From the NCBI RefSeq assembly GCF_019104725.1, contig NZ_JAHRXF010000056.1, positions 1 through 37,390 of the forward strand: a stretch of 37,390 bases of DNA. The letters run 5' to 3'. The position numbers and the translations under genes are program-made. The DNA is from Streptomyces corallincola. Lineage in GTDB: Bacteria > Actinomycetota > Actinomycetes > Streptomycetales > Streptomycetaceae. Positions 1 through 7,546 of this stretch are shown one piece after another (positions within the stretch are counted from its first letter, which is position 1; every line of letters begins with the position of its first letter). Below the pieces are notes generated by a model that saw only the letters and a list, made by a program, of their open reading frames with translations, was not told the DNA's origin and made no database searches.

Positions 1-129
<129 letters not shown>

Positions 130-364
130 CAGGAGCCGGGACGAAGTGGGCCCGGGGGCAGCCGAGCGGGGCCGGGGGCAGCGGAGTGGGCTCGGGGTCG
201 GAGAGGGCTCCGGCTCCTTGGCCACGCGGCCCAAGGGCCTCACGCCCGCCGCAGCTTGCGGCCACCTGCGCCTCGCGGCCGCTACGCCTCGCGGCCCCTG
301 CACCTTCCGTCCGCGACACCTTGCGGCCCCTACCCCTCCGCGCCCCCTCCGCCCCCTCCGCCCG
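130..364. repeat. low-complexity intergenic sequence with degenerate CGCCTYGCGGCCCC copies
   Basis: No credible gene is seen. Near 3' of the stretch (about 265-380) the phrase TACGCCTYGCGGCCCC recurs in degenerate form (near 281, 317 and 366), interspersed with CCGCCCCCT runs. The last copy overlaps the end of the methyltransferase gene. The stretch is downstream of that minus-strand gene, so it may hold its terminator, but I see no clean hairpin. Confidence 0.4.
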
Positions 365-1159
365 CTACGCCTTGCGGCCCCAGGCCGAGATCATGGGGGC
401 GGTGACCAGGTCCATGCCGCCCGCCTCGATGTTGGCGAGGTGGCGGTCGATCTCCTCGTCGGTGGCGAGTCCGGCGGTGACGAGACGCGCGCGGATCTGG
501 CGGACGGTGGCGGCTTCCAGGACACCGGCCGCCGGTGCGGCCACGGGGAAGTACGCGTCGGCCTCGACCTGGCGCAGACCGGCCTCGCGGAGCAGCCGGG
601 GCAGCGTGCGGCCGTAGGCGAGGTCGGCGCCGCTCTCGGCGAGCAGGCCGCGGAAGGCGTTCCGCAGCCGGTTGGCGAGCTGCTCCGCGGGGCCGTTCTC
701 CTCCAGGCAGGCCAAGGGCTGGAGGGCGGGGTCGGCGTCCTCGACGAGCAGCGTGCCGCCGGGGCGCAGGGCGCCGGTCATGGAGCGCAGGGCGCGTTCG
801 CGGTCGGGCACGTGGACCAGGACCAGGCGGGCGTGGACCACGTCGAAGCCCTCGCCGGGCGGCTCCTCTGCGCCCACGTCGTGGACCCGCACCTCGACCT
901 GCGGACCGGCCGCGGCGGCGAGGTGGGTGGTGTCGATGTCGGTGGCCAGCACGTGCCCGGCGGGGCCGACACGCCCGGCGAGCCAGGAGACGACGGACGT
1001 GCCTCCGGCGCCGACCTCCCAGCACCGCGCTCCGGGTCCGATACCGAGGGCGTCGAGGTGCCGGAAGGTCACGGGGTCGAAGAGGGAGGTGAAGGCGTCG
1101 AATCGCTCCGCCGCCTCGTGCTGCCGGTTGTCCAGGAGATAGCGGTCCGCTGCGGTCAT
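365..1159 (-). CDS. class I SAM-dependent methyltransferase
   Basis: A 264-residue protein with a Rossmann-type methyltransferase fold. Motif I is WEVGAGGTS at about residues 47-55. The acidic residue ending strand 2 is in ATDID (about 72-76). An HARLVLVHVPD segment (motif IV region, ~110) and ALRPGGTLLVED (~130) follow, as in UbiE/COQ5-like enzymes. The substrate cannot be told; a small-molecule methylation is the usual role of such stand-alone Streptomyces enzymes. I chose the ATG at 1159 because homology-like sequence (MTAADRYLLDN) begins there, although upstream DNA stays open much further and the ribosome site (CAGGTC) is weak. It is divergent from the CorA gene, with a 240-bp gap. No neighbour suggests a pathway. 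Confidence 0.85.
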   Translation of the reverse strand: MTAADRYLLDNRQHEAAERFDAFTSLFDPVTFRHLDALGIGPGARCWEVGAGGTSVVSWLAGRVGPAGHVLATDIDTTHLAAAAGPQVEVRVHDVGAEEPPGEGFDVVHARLVLVHVPDRERALRSMTGALRPGGTLLVEDADPALQPLACLEENGPAEQLANRLRNAFRGLLAESGADLAYGRTLPRLLREAGLRQVEADAYFPVAAPAAGVLEAATVRQIRARLVTAGLATDEEIDRHLANIEAGGMDLVTAPMISAWGRKA

Positions 1160-1268
1160 GACCTGATCATCGCAGCAGGTCGGAGCGGTACCGCGGCGGG
1201 CCGGACGGGCGGTCGGATCGCCGGGCGGAGTACGCGGTGCGGTGCGCGTGCCGGGGATCCCGGGCGTG

Positions 1269-1313
1269 TCGTCCACAGGCGGGAACAAAGCGGAACTCGC
1301 TGTTCCCACAGGC
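1269..1313. promoter_or_regulatory. inverted repeat GGGAACA-N13-TGTTCCC between divergent genes
   Basis: A perfect 7-bp inverted repeat (GGGAACA at 1281-1287, TGTTCCC at 1301-1307) lies between the divergent methyltransferase and CorA genes. Each arm is flanked by a direct copy of CCACAGGC (1273-1280 and 1306-1313), and TCGTCCACA at 1269-1277 resembles a weak DnaA box. It could be an operator for a dimeric regulator acting on one or both genes. This is inferred from symmetry and position only. Confidence 0.35.
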
Positions 1314-1399
1314 TGGTTCACGGTTCGCGCGCGGCTGGCACACTGGCCGGACGAGGCGCGACCGGAGCGGTGCGCGGAGGTCCGGACGAGGAGGTCCTG

Positions 1400-2527
1400 A
1401 TGTCGATGGCGGGGAATCTGCGGAAGGTCACAGGGCTGGGCCGGGGCGGTGGCCTGCGCAGAATCGCGCGGCGTGCCCGGCGCAGGCCGCGCGTGGATCT
1501 GAGCCATCACGCGCGCTCCCCGCTCGGTTCCTCGGTGGTGAACTGCGTGACCTACCAGGACGGGGTCCGGGTACCGGGCTGCGCCGATCTGGTGGACGCG
1601 GTCAGGATGGTGCGCACGAGCGGCGAGGGCTTCGTCTGGCTGGGGCTGCACGAGCCCACGGACAGCGAGTTCGAGGGCATCGCGGAGCTGTTCGACCTGC
1701 ATCCGCTGGCGGTCGAGGACGCGGTGGAGGCCCATCAGCGCCCGAAGCTGGAGCGGTACGGGGACACCCTGTTCGCGGTGTTCAAAACGGTCTGCTACCT
1801 CGAGCACGAGCAACTGACGGCGACGAGCGAGGTGGTGGACACCGGGGAGATCATGGTGTTCGTCGGTGAGGACTTCGTCGTCACGGTCCGGCACGGTCGG
1901 CACGGCTCGCTCGGTCCGCTCCGGGAGGGGCTGGAGGCCGACCCGGTCCAGCTCGCCAAGGGTCCGGCGGCGGTGCTGCACGGCATCGCGGACCATGTCG
2001 TGGACGAGTATCTGCGGGTGACGGACGCGGTGCAGGCCGACATCGACCAGGTGGAGACGGACGTCTTCGCGGAGGGCGGCGCACGGGCCGACCCCGGCCG
2101 CATCTACCAGATGAAGCGCGAACTCCTCGAACTGAAGCGGGCGGTGGTCCCGCTGGCCCGCCCGCTGGAGGACCTGGCCGTGCGGCCCGCTCGGGTGATC
2201 GACCCGGAGATACAGGCGTACTTCCGGGACGTCTTCGACCACCTGATGCGGGCGAAGGAGCAGATAGCCGCGTTCGACGAACTGCTGAACTCGATCCTCC
2301 AGGCGCACCTGGCGCAGGTGACGGTCGCGCAGAACGAGGACATGCGCAAGATCACCGCGTGGGCGGCCGTGATCGCCGTACCGACGATGGTGTGCGGGGT
2401 CTACGGCATGAACTTCGATCACATGCCGGAGCTGCACTGGCGCGTGGGGTATCCCCTCGTCATGGCGGTGATGGGTGCGGCCTGTTTCGCCCTGTACCGG
2501 GGGTTCCGCCGCAACGGCTGGCTCTGA
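1400..2527 (+). CDS. corA: CorA-family magnesium/cobalt transporter
   Basis: A 375-residue CorA-type divalent metal ion channel, expected to work as a pentamer in the cell membrane. The long N-terminal cytoplasmic part (1-~310) has the alpha/beta funnel and acidic helices of the family. Two C-terminal membrane segments (about 318-337 and 352-368) bracket the signature GMN at 336-338 (YGMNFDHMPEL), which forms the selectivity loop. The tail is short and basic (RGFRRNGWL), as usual. The start is the ATG preceded by GAGGAGGTCCTG; a longer open frame upstream has no coding character. The N-terminus carries about 30 extra basic residues before family homology begins, common in Streptomyces. No M-box or other metal riboswitch is seen upstream. 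Mg2+ is the usual cargo, but Co2+, Ni2+ or Zn2+ cannot be excluded. Confidence 0.93.
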   Translation: MSMAGNLRKVTGLGRGGGLRRIARRARRRPRVDLSHHARSPLGSSVVNCVTYQDGVRVPGCADLVDAVRMVRTSGEGFVWLGLHEPTDSEFEGIAELFDLHPLAVEDAVEAHQRPKLERYGDTLFAVFKTVCYLEHEQLTATSEVVDTGEIMVFVGEDFVVTVRHGRHGSLGPLREGLEADPVQLAKGPAAVLHGIADHVVDEYLRVTDAVQADIDQVETDVFAEGGARADPGRIYQMKRELLELKRAVVPLARPLEDLAVRPARVIDPEIQAYFRDVFDHLMRAKEQIAAFDELLNSILQAHLAQVTVAQNEDMRKITAWAAVIAVPTMVCGVYGMNFDHMPELHWRVGYPLVMAVMGAACFALYRGFRRNGWL

Positions 2528-2540
2528 CAGACGGGGTGGG

Positions 2541-3173
2541 TCAGCCGTTCCAGGCGGGGTGCCGGGGATCGTCGGCCCGGACGAGCACGTCGGCGCTGCC
2601 CGCCGGGTCGGTCTCGGCCTCGTACCGCTCGTACGCGGGCAGCGTCCAGTGCTCGGCCTCCGGCGTACGGCGGCGCAGGGCGCCTGGCGACAGCAGGAGG
2701 TGGACGCTCAGGTCGAACGGGAACCAGTGCCGGAGGATGAGAGGGCCGTGGAACAACAGCACCGCACCGGGCGGCAGGTGGACGTAGTCACTGCGCGTGG
2801 CGCGATCGGTGACCGGGTCCCAGAGGTCCGACAGCACCCGCCCGGACCCGCCGGGGTCCAGCGGATGGAACACCTCCCGCCACAGCGCGGCGGTGTCGAA
2901 CCAGCCCCCGTAGTACGACTCCACGTCCTGCCGCCCGTACTCCAGCCGCACCGACGCGGGCCGCAGGAACCCCTCGGCACCGACGACGAGCGACGCCCGC
3001 CCCCGCACCCGCAGTGCCTCGGCGACCAGCTGGGCCAATTCGCCCGGCATGGCGGCAGGTGCCCCGTCGAGCCCCAACCGGGGCCACGCGCCACCGTCCT
3101 CCGGCTTCAGCTCAAGCACCCGCTCCGCGAGCTGCTCGGCCAGGCGTTCCCAGGTGATCGCTTGAAGTCGCAC
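2541..3173 (-). CDS. uridine-kinase-like protein with degenerate P-loop
   Basis: A 210-residue soluble protein that matches, from memory, Streptomyces proteins annotated as uridine kinase. The fold looks like a P-loop NMP kinase: an opening RLQAITWERLAEQLAERV helix, a strand leading to LGLDGAPAAMPGEL (about 41-54) where the P-loop should be, VVGAEGFLRPASVRLEYG, DVESYYGGWFDTAALWREV, DLWDPVTDRATRS, and a C-terminal VRADDPRHPAWNG. The loop lacks the canonical GKS/T: the Lys is Pro and the Ser/Thr is Gly. Kinase activity is therefore doubtful and the annotation should be read as fold similarity. The GTG at 3173 is chosen because homology starts there; no good ribosome site is visible. It is convergent with corA, with only 13 bp between the stops. 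Confidence 0.7.
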   Translation of the reverse strand: MRLQAITWERLAEQLAERVLELKPEDGGAWPRLGLDGAPAAMPGELAQLVAEALRVRGRASLVVGAEGFLRPASVRLEYGRQDVESYYGGWFDTAALWREVFHPLDPGGSGRVLSDLWDPVTDRATRSDYVHLPPGAVLLFHGPLILRHWFPFDLSVHLLLSPGALRRRTPEAEHWTLPAYERYEAETDPAGSADVLVRADDPRHPAWNG

Positions 3174-3573
3174 AGGCCCATGATGCCGGGTGCGGAAGGA
3201 GGAGGCGGGGCGGGGTGGAGGCCACCGTGGGCCGTGAGGGAAGGAAGGGCAGGGGCCCCGTCCGAGGCAGGGGGCGTGGTGAGGGCGGGACGCCCGGAGA
3301 GGGGAGACTCCCCCGCCCCGCGCGGACGGCCCGCTCGCGCCGCCGAGACCCCGTCCCGCCGTCCTGCGTGCCCGCATGGCCGGACGTATCGTGACCAGGG
3401 AGGTGCCCGTCCGAGGGAGTGAGCGCCGCCCGCGGGGGCACGTTGTGCTCGATCGATCCGGCATGTTCTCGGCAAGCCCGGCGCGTCCGGCGGACCCGGT
3501 ACGGCCGATCGGTGCGGCACGTCCGAGCAAACCCACCTGTCCGTCGCACGTCGTGTAGGCGAGGAAGACGCAC
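3174..3573. other. divergent intergenic region
   Basis: Four hundred bases separate the uridine-kinase-like gene and gltD, which point away from each other. Short open frames here show no family features. Promoters for both genes should lie here, but I do not see a hexamer pair good enough to call. Confidence 0.5.
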
Positions 3574-5061
3574 ATGGCTGATCCCAAGGGGTTCATGACC
3601 ACGCGGCGCGAGGAGTGGCCGCGGCGGCCGATCGGGGAGCGGGTGCGGGACTGGGACGAGGTGTACGTGCCGGGCGCGCTGCTGCCGATCATCGGTGGGC
3701 AGGCGGACCGCTGCATGGACTGCGGGGTGCCGTTCTGCCACGACGCCTGTCCGCTCGGCAATCTGATCCCGGAGTGGAACGACCTCGTGTCGCGCGCGGA
3801 CTGGCGGGCGGCGAGCGACCGGCTGCACGCGACGAACAACTTCCCCGAGTTCACCGGGCGGCTGTGCCCCGCGCCCTGCGAGGCGGGGTGTGTGCTGGCG
3901 ATCAACCAGCCGGCGGTGACCATCAAGAACGTCGAGTGCGCGATCGCGGACCGGGCGTGGGAGATGGGCGTCGTCCCGGCCCGGCCGCCGGAGCGGCTGT
4001 CGGGGAAGACGGTGGCGGTGATCGGTTCGGGGCCGACGGGGCTGGCCGCCGCGCAGCAGCTGACACGGGCGGGCCACACGGTCGTCGTGTACGAGAAGGA
4101 CGACCGGATCGGGGGGCTGATGCGGTACGGCATCCCCGAGTTCAAGATGGAGAAGCACCATCTGGAGCGCCGCGTCGAGCAGATGCGGGCGGAGGGCACG
4201 CGGTTCCGTACGGCGACGGCGGTCGGGCGGGACATGTCGGCGTCGGAGCTGCGCTCGCGGTACGACGCGGTGGTGCTGGCCACCGGGGCGACGGCGTGGC
4301 GGGAACTACCGCTTCCGGGGCGTGAGTTGGCGGGCGTGCACCAGGCGATGGAGTATCTGCCGCTGGCGAACCGGGTGTGCGCCGGGGATCTGGAGTCGTC
4401 CCCGATGTCGGCGGCGGGTCGGCATGTCGTGATCGTCGGCGGTGGCGACACCGGTGCCGACTGCCTGGGAACGGCCGTGCGCGAGGGGGCCGCCTCGGTG
4501 ACGCAGCTCGACATCTACGCGCTGCCCGGTGCCGAGCGCGACGAGGGCGCCGAGCCGTGGCCGACGTACCCGAAGATCTACCGGCTGTCGGCGGCGCACG
4601 AGGAGGCGGGCGACCTGCGCACCGCACCGGCGGCCGAGGCGGACGCGCGGCTGTTCGCGGCCTCGACGCTGCGGTTCACCGGCGACGAGGCGGGCCGGGT
4701 GCGGGCGCTGCACCTGGTCGAGGTGGACGCGGGACGGCGCCCGCTGCCCGGTACGACACGCGAGCTGCCCGCCGACCTGGTGCTGCTCGCGCTGGGTTTC
4801 TCCGGCCCGGACCGGGAGGACGGCCTGGTGGATCAGCTGGGCCTGGTCATGGAGCCGCGCGGCACGATCGCCCGTGACGAGGGGTTCGCCACCAACGTGG
4901 CCGGGGTGTTCGCGGCCGGTGACGCGGCACGTGGGCAGTCGCTGATCGTGTGGGCGATCGCGGAGGGGCGTGCGGTGGCGGCGGCCGTGGACCGCTATCT
5001 GACGGGGGCCTCGGAACTTCCGGCGCCGATCTCGCCGTACGACCGGCCGATGACCGTCTGA
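3574..5061 (+). CDS. gltD: GltD-type glutamate synthase small subunit / NADPH-dependent oxidoreductase
   Basis: A 495-residue iron-sulfur flavoprotein of the GltD family. In glutamate synthase this subunit takes electrons from NADPH through FAD and two 4Fe-4S clusters to the large subunit, which makes glutamate from glutamine and 2-oxoglutarate. Cluster cysteines are at 47, 50, 55, 59 (CMDC..FCHDAC) and 98, 102, 106, 122. The FAD-binding GSGPTGLAAA is at 151-160, an NADPH-binding VIVGGGDTGAD follows around 288, and the C-terminal FAD motif GVFAAGDAARG is near 447. Length is typical. The ATG follows GAGGAAGACGCAC. The usual partner gltB is not adjacent; neighbours are unrelated. It may pair with a GltB encoded elsewhere or act as a stand-alone GltD-like oxidoreductase. 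Confidence 0.92.
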   Translation: MADPKGFMTTRREEWPRRPIGERVRDWDEVYVPGALLPIIGGQADRCMDCGVPFCHDACPLGNLIPEWNDLVSRADWRAASDRLHATNNFPEFTGRLCPAPCEAGCVLAINQPAVTIKNVECAIADRAWEMGVVPARPPERLSGKTVAVIGSGPTGLAAAQQLTRAGHTVVVYEKDDRIGGLMRYGIPEFKMEKHHLERRVEQMRAEGTRFRTATAVGRDMSASELRSRYDAVVLATGATAWRELPLPGRELAGVHQAMEYLPLANRVCAGDLESSPMSAAGRHVVIVGGGDTGADCLGTAVREGAASVTQLDIYALPGAERDEGAEPWPTYPKIYRLSAAHEEAGDLRTAPAAEADARLFAASTLRFTGDEAGRVRALHLVEVDAGRRPLPGTTRELPADLVLLALGFSGPDREDGLVDQLGLVMEPRGTIARDEGFATNVAGVFAAGDAARGQSLIVWAIAEGRAVAAAVDRYLTGASELPAPISPYDRPMTV

Positions 5062-5487
5062 TCCGCCCGGCTCCCGTCCGTCCGACCGGCCCGCGCGGCT
5101 GCTCCGCCCGGCCGGTGCGACTCGTCCAGTCCTACGAGTCCTACGAGCTGACCGGCCGCGCCCCTCCAGCACTCAGCCGCCCGACCGACCCGGCACTCGG
5201 GGCGCGGGGCGGATCGGGCGGCTGATGGTCGGCACACGGTCAGCCGGTCGAGGCGGGGTCGGTCGGTACCGAGTCGATGTGGACAGGGTCGATGTGGACA
5301 GGGTCGATGGGTACGGAGTCGATAGGTACGCAGTCGATGTGGACGGGGTCGGTCAGTACGGGCCGGTCTGCTTACAGTCGCCGGTAGACGGTCGGCACCG
5401 CTGTTCTTCAGCGGTCCCGGCAGCGGCTCGGATCATGGACTTCGGTGCGCGAGTAGTCGGCAACAAGGCTTAGTTCCATCATCGGCT
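5062..5487. other. intergenic region between convergent gltD and DUF397 gene
   Basis: No convincing gene. It holds a tandem 9-bp doublet (GTCCTACGA twice, about 5129-5147), the 15-bp tandem array listed separately, and a 7-bp hairpin ACCGCTG-TTCTT-CAGCGGT at 5397-5415 that could serve as a weak terminator for either flanking gene. Confidence 0.45.
5258..5362. repeat. seven-copy 15-bp tandem repeat
   Basis: Units of 15 bp start at 5258, 5273, 5288, 5303, 5318, 5333 and 5348. The best copies read GTCGATGTGGACAGG (5273 and 5288 identical); others vary at positions 7-15. The period is exact, with no indels. On the plus strand it would encode VDVDR/VDGYG-like pentapeptides inside an open frame at 5225-5473, but that frame has no ribosome site or recognisable ends, so I treat the array as non-coding. 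Confidence 0.85.
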
Positions 5488-5742
5488 TCAGGAGAGCAGG
5501 AAGTCGGCCTCCCCCGCCTTGGCGCCCCGGATGAAGGCGGTCATCTCGTCCGTGGTGTAGATGAGCGCGGGTCCTTCGGGGTCGGTGGACTGGCGTACGG
5601 CTATGCGGCCGTCGGCGAGTTTCATCGCCTCCAGGCAGTTGCCGCCGTTGCCGCCGCTCCAGGGCTTGTGCCAGCCCTCGCTGCCGAGTTCGTGCGCGGG
5701 CATGCCGTTGTAGACGCGGGCGCGCGGTCGGTCGTGTTCCAT
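5488..5742 (-). CDS. DUF397 domain protein of WhiJ-like cassette
   Basis: An 84-residue protein ending in a DUF397-type domain. The recognisable core is WHKPWSGGNGGNCLEAMKLADG (first part around 24-40), IAVRQSTDPEGPALIYTTDEMTAFI and a GAKAGEADFLL tail. DUF397 proteins are small actinobacterial partners of HTH/DUF5753 regulators and are thought to modulate them; the mechanism is not settled. Its ATG overlaps the TGA of the upstream regulator by one base (TGATG at 5740-5744) and is preceded by AAGGAG, so the two are translationally coupled. It is the last gene of a two-gene minus-strand operon. Confidence 0.9.
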   Translation of the reverse strand: MEHDRPRARVYNGMPAHELGSEGWHKPWSGGNGGNCLEAMKLADGRIAVRQSTDPEGPALIYTTDEMTAFIRGAKAGEADFLLS

Positions 5743-6602
5743 CACAGCTCCTTGCGGAGATCCCGGAGGATCTCCTTCGTGCGTTGTGCTGTGGCGGCCT
5801 GGGCCGCCATGCGGTCCATGACCTCGAGGTGGGTGGCCACTTCGGAACGCGCGTCGAGGTAGACGGCGCCGGTCAGGTACTCGCTGTAGACCATGTCCGG
5901 AAGTTCGGGCATGGCGAACCGGAAGAGGACGAACGGTCCGTACGTCCCCGGATGGGGTCCGGTCTCGAACGGGATGACCTGGAGCGTCACATGGGGCAGT
6001 TCGGCGGCCTCCAGGAGCCGGTCGATCTGGGCGCGCATCAGGTCGGGGCCGCCGACGGTGCGCCGCAGGACGGTCTCGTCCATCACGGCCCAGAACCTGG
6101 GCGCGTCGGCGCGCAGCAGCAGTTCCTGGCGGCGCATCCGTACGCCGACGTGCCGCTCGATCTCCTCGGGGCTCGTCTCCGAGAGCGCCCCGGAGGTGAG
6201 CACGCCGCGCGCGTAGTCCTCGGTCTGGAGCAGGCCGGGCAGGCAGTGCGGGTCGTAGGAGCGGATCAGGGTGGCGGCGCCCTCCAGGCTCACGTACATG
6301 GAGAACCAGTCGGGCAGGATGTCGTGGTAGCGCTGCCACCAGCCGGGGCGGTTGGCGTCCTCGGCGAGCCGGACGAACGTCTCGCTCTCGTCGCCGGTGA
6401 TGCCGTAGGCCCCGAGGAGCAGTTGCACGTACGGGATCTTGAGGGCGACCTCGGCGGTCTCCATGCGGCGGACGGTGGCGGGCGCGACGCGGAGGACACG
6501 GGCGGCCTCCTCGCGCCGGAGTCCGGCGCGTTCCCGGAGGTCCTGGAGGCGCCGCCCGAGGACCACCTGACCCACGGTCGGCGCGGAACGCGGTTCGCTC
6601 AC
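5742..6602 (-). CDS. helix-turn-helix regulator with DUF5753 (WhiJ-like)
   Basis: A 286-residue DNA-binding protein. Residues about 12-70 form an XRE-type helix-turn-helix (LGRRLQDLRERAGL..EEAARVLRVAPATVRRMETAEVAL). The remaining ~190 residues match the DUF5753 domain, with signs such as WWQRYHDILPDWF, YDPHCLPGLLQTEDYAR, RMRRQELLL, ILRDLRKEL at the end. This is the architecture of WhiJ and its many Streptomyces paralogues, which act in the control of development and antibiotic production. The GTG start at 6602 follows an excellent AGGGAGG. The gene is coupled to the DUF397 gene and divergent from an ATPase gene across 230 bp containing a strong palindrome, the likely target of this or a related regulator. 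Confidence 0.93.
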   Translation of the reverse strand: MSEPRSAPTVGQVVLGRRLQDLRERAGLRREEAARVLRVAPATVRRMETAEVALKIPYVQLLLGAYGITGDESETFVRLAEDANRPGWWQRYHDILPDWFSMYVSLEGAATLIRSYDPHCLPGLLQTEDYARGVLTSGALSETSPEEIERHVGVRMRRQELLLRADAPRFWAVMDETVLRRTVGGPDLMRAQIDRLLEAAELPHVTLQVIPFETGPHPGTYGPFVLFRFAMPELPDMVYSEYLTGAVYLDARSEVATHLEVMDRMAAQAATAQRTKEILRDLRKEL

Positions 6603-6800
6603 GCCGCACCTCCCTAGACGATGTCCGTTATGGCCGTTCCAGCGCTGCAAATCCTGCCGGTCCCGAGCGCGGGGCGAATGCTTGTTCGAAGGCTGGGGCA
6701 GGGTCCTCGGCTGTCCCGGTGCGCGCCGCGCGGGCCTCTGTTGCGAGCAGTGTGCCACGGCGTTCCACCGCGTCATACCGCACTCTGCATTTTTCATAGT

Positions 6801-6817
6801 GACACTTGCCAAGTGTC
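6801..6817. promoter_or_regulatory. palindromic operator candidate GACACTTG-C-CAAGTGTC
   Basis: A perfect 8-bp inverted repeat with a one-base centre sits in the divergent region of the WhiJ-like cassette, 16 bp before the chosen GTG of the ATPase gene. It is preceded by an A/T-rich patch (ATTTTTCATAGT, 6789-6800) that stands out in this GC-rich DNA and may be a -10 region. Symmetry, spacing and context fit an operator for the adjacent HTH protein. No experiment is implied. Confidence 0.65.
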
Positions 6818-6832
6818 CAGGGCACCGGGATA

Positions 6833-7546
6833 GTGGCAGACGTGATTCCGTCCGCGCGCTTAGGAACAGACTCCGTCGAGGCCCCCTTCGGCTTCGGTGC
6901 CGCAGCGGGAGCCGCCCCCCTCGGGGGCGCCGCCCCGCGCCGGTTCCGTTTCGAGCTGGCCGCACATCCGGGTTCCGCAGCGCAGGCCAGACGCCTGACG
7001 CGGGCCCGGCTGACCGGTTGGTCGGTGTGCGAGGACACCTGCGACAGCGCGGCGCTGATCGTCTCCGAGCTGGTCACCAACGCGATCGTGCACACGGCGA
7101 GCAGTCGCGTGGTGTGCGAGTTGCACGACCACGAGGACACGGTCCGGATAGCCGTGCACGACGAGGGCTGTGCCCCCGGTGAGCCGCATCCGTCGCCGCA
7201 GCGCCCGCACGAGGAGCACGGACGGGGACTGCTCCTGGTGGACGCGCTGTGCCGGGCATGGGGTGCGCAGGAGCGCGGGCCGGGCCTGCTGGTCTGGGCC
7301 GACCTGCCGCGCCAGGCGGACGGAGCGCACGAGGCCATTGCACCGTGTCAGGCGGACGGAGCGCACGAAGTCGTCGCGTCCCGTCGGACGGACGGCGTGC
7401 ACGAGGCGGCCGAGCCGCGTGGCGACCTGGGCTGGGGCGCCCGTCCCAAGCCGGGCGGTCCACCGCCCGGGCCCGGCGACGAGGACGAGGCGGAGGCCCG
7501 GTACGCGGTGCCGGTGCAGCGCTCCTACCCGTGGGGGCACGCGTGA
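6833..7546 (+). CDS. RsbW-like ATP-binding protein (HATPase domain) of WhiJ-like cassette
   Basis: A 237-residue protein with an anti-sigma-factor-type histidine-kinase-like ATPase domain at about 38-160. The N box is ELVTNAIVH (E79, N83), the G1 box is HDEGCAPG (~109-116), and the G2 box is HGRGLLLV (129-136). Such proteins in WhiJ-type clusters are presumed to bind partner regulators; phosphorylation of an antagonist is possible but not shown. The GTG at 6833 is chosen from the conserved N-terminal look (ADVIPSARLGTDS); a TTG at 6806 would lie inside the palindrome, and a GTG at 6842 is another option. After residue 160 comes a low-complexity tail with three 12-residue repeats containing DGxHE. 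The stop overlaps the next gene's GTG (GTGA at 7543-7546). Confidence 0.88.
   Translation: MADVIPSARLGTDSVEAPFGFGAAAGAAPLGGAAPRRFRFELAAHPGSAAQARRLTRARLTGWSVCEDTCDSAALIVSELVTNAIVHTASSRVVCELHDHEDTVRIAVHDEGCAPGEPHPSPQRPHEEHGRGLLLVDALCRAWGAQERGPGLLVWADLPRQADGAHEAIAPCQADGAHEVVASRRTDGVHEAAEPRGDLGWGARPKPGGPPPGPGDEDEAEARYAVPVQRSYPWGHA
7313..7420 (+). repeat. three 36-bp in-frame repeats in ATPase C-terminal tail
   Basis: Units start at 7313, 7349 and 7385 and encode QADGAHEAIAPC, QADGAHEVVASR and RTDGVHEAAEPR. The first 19-20 bases of units 1 and 2 are identical, pointing to recent duplication, while unit 3 has diverged. The period is a multiple of three, so the frame is kept. Confidence 0.85.

Noticed and set aside
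5225..5473. Open frame encoding VDVDR-like pentapeptide repeats
   Set aside because: It is open only because a 15-bp period cannot create stops once one unit lacks them; there is no ribosome site and the flanks show no coding character.
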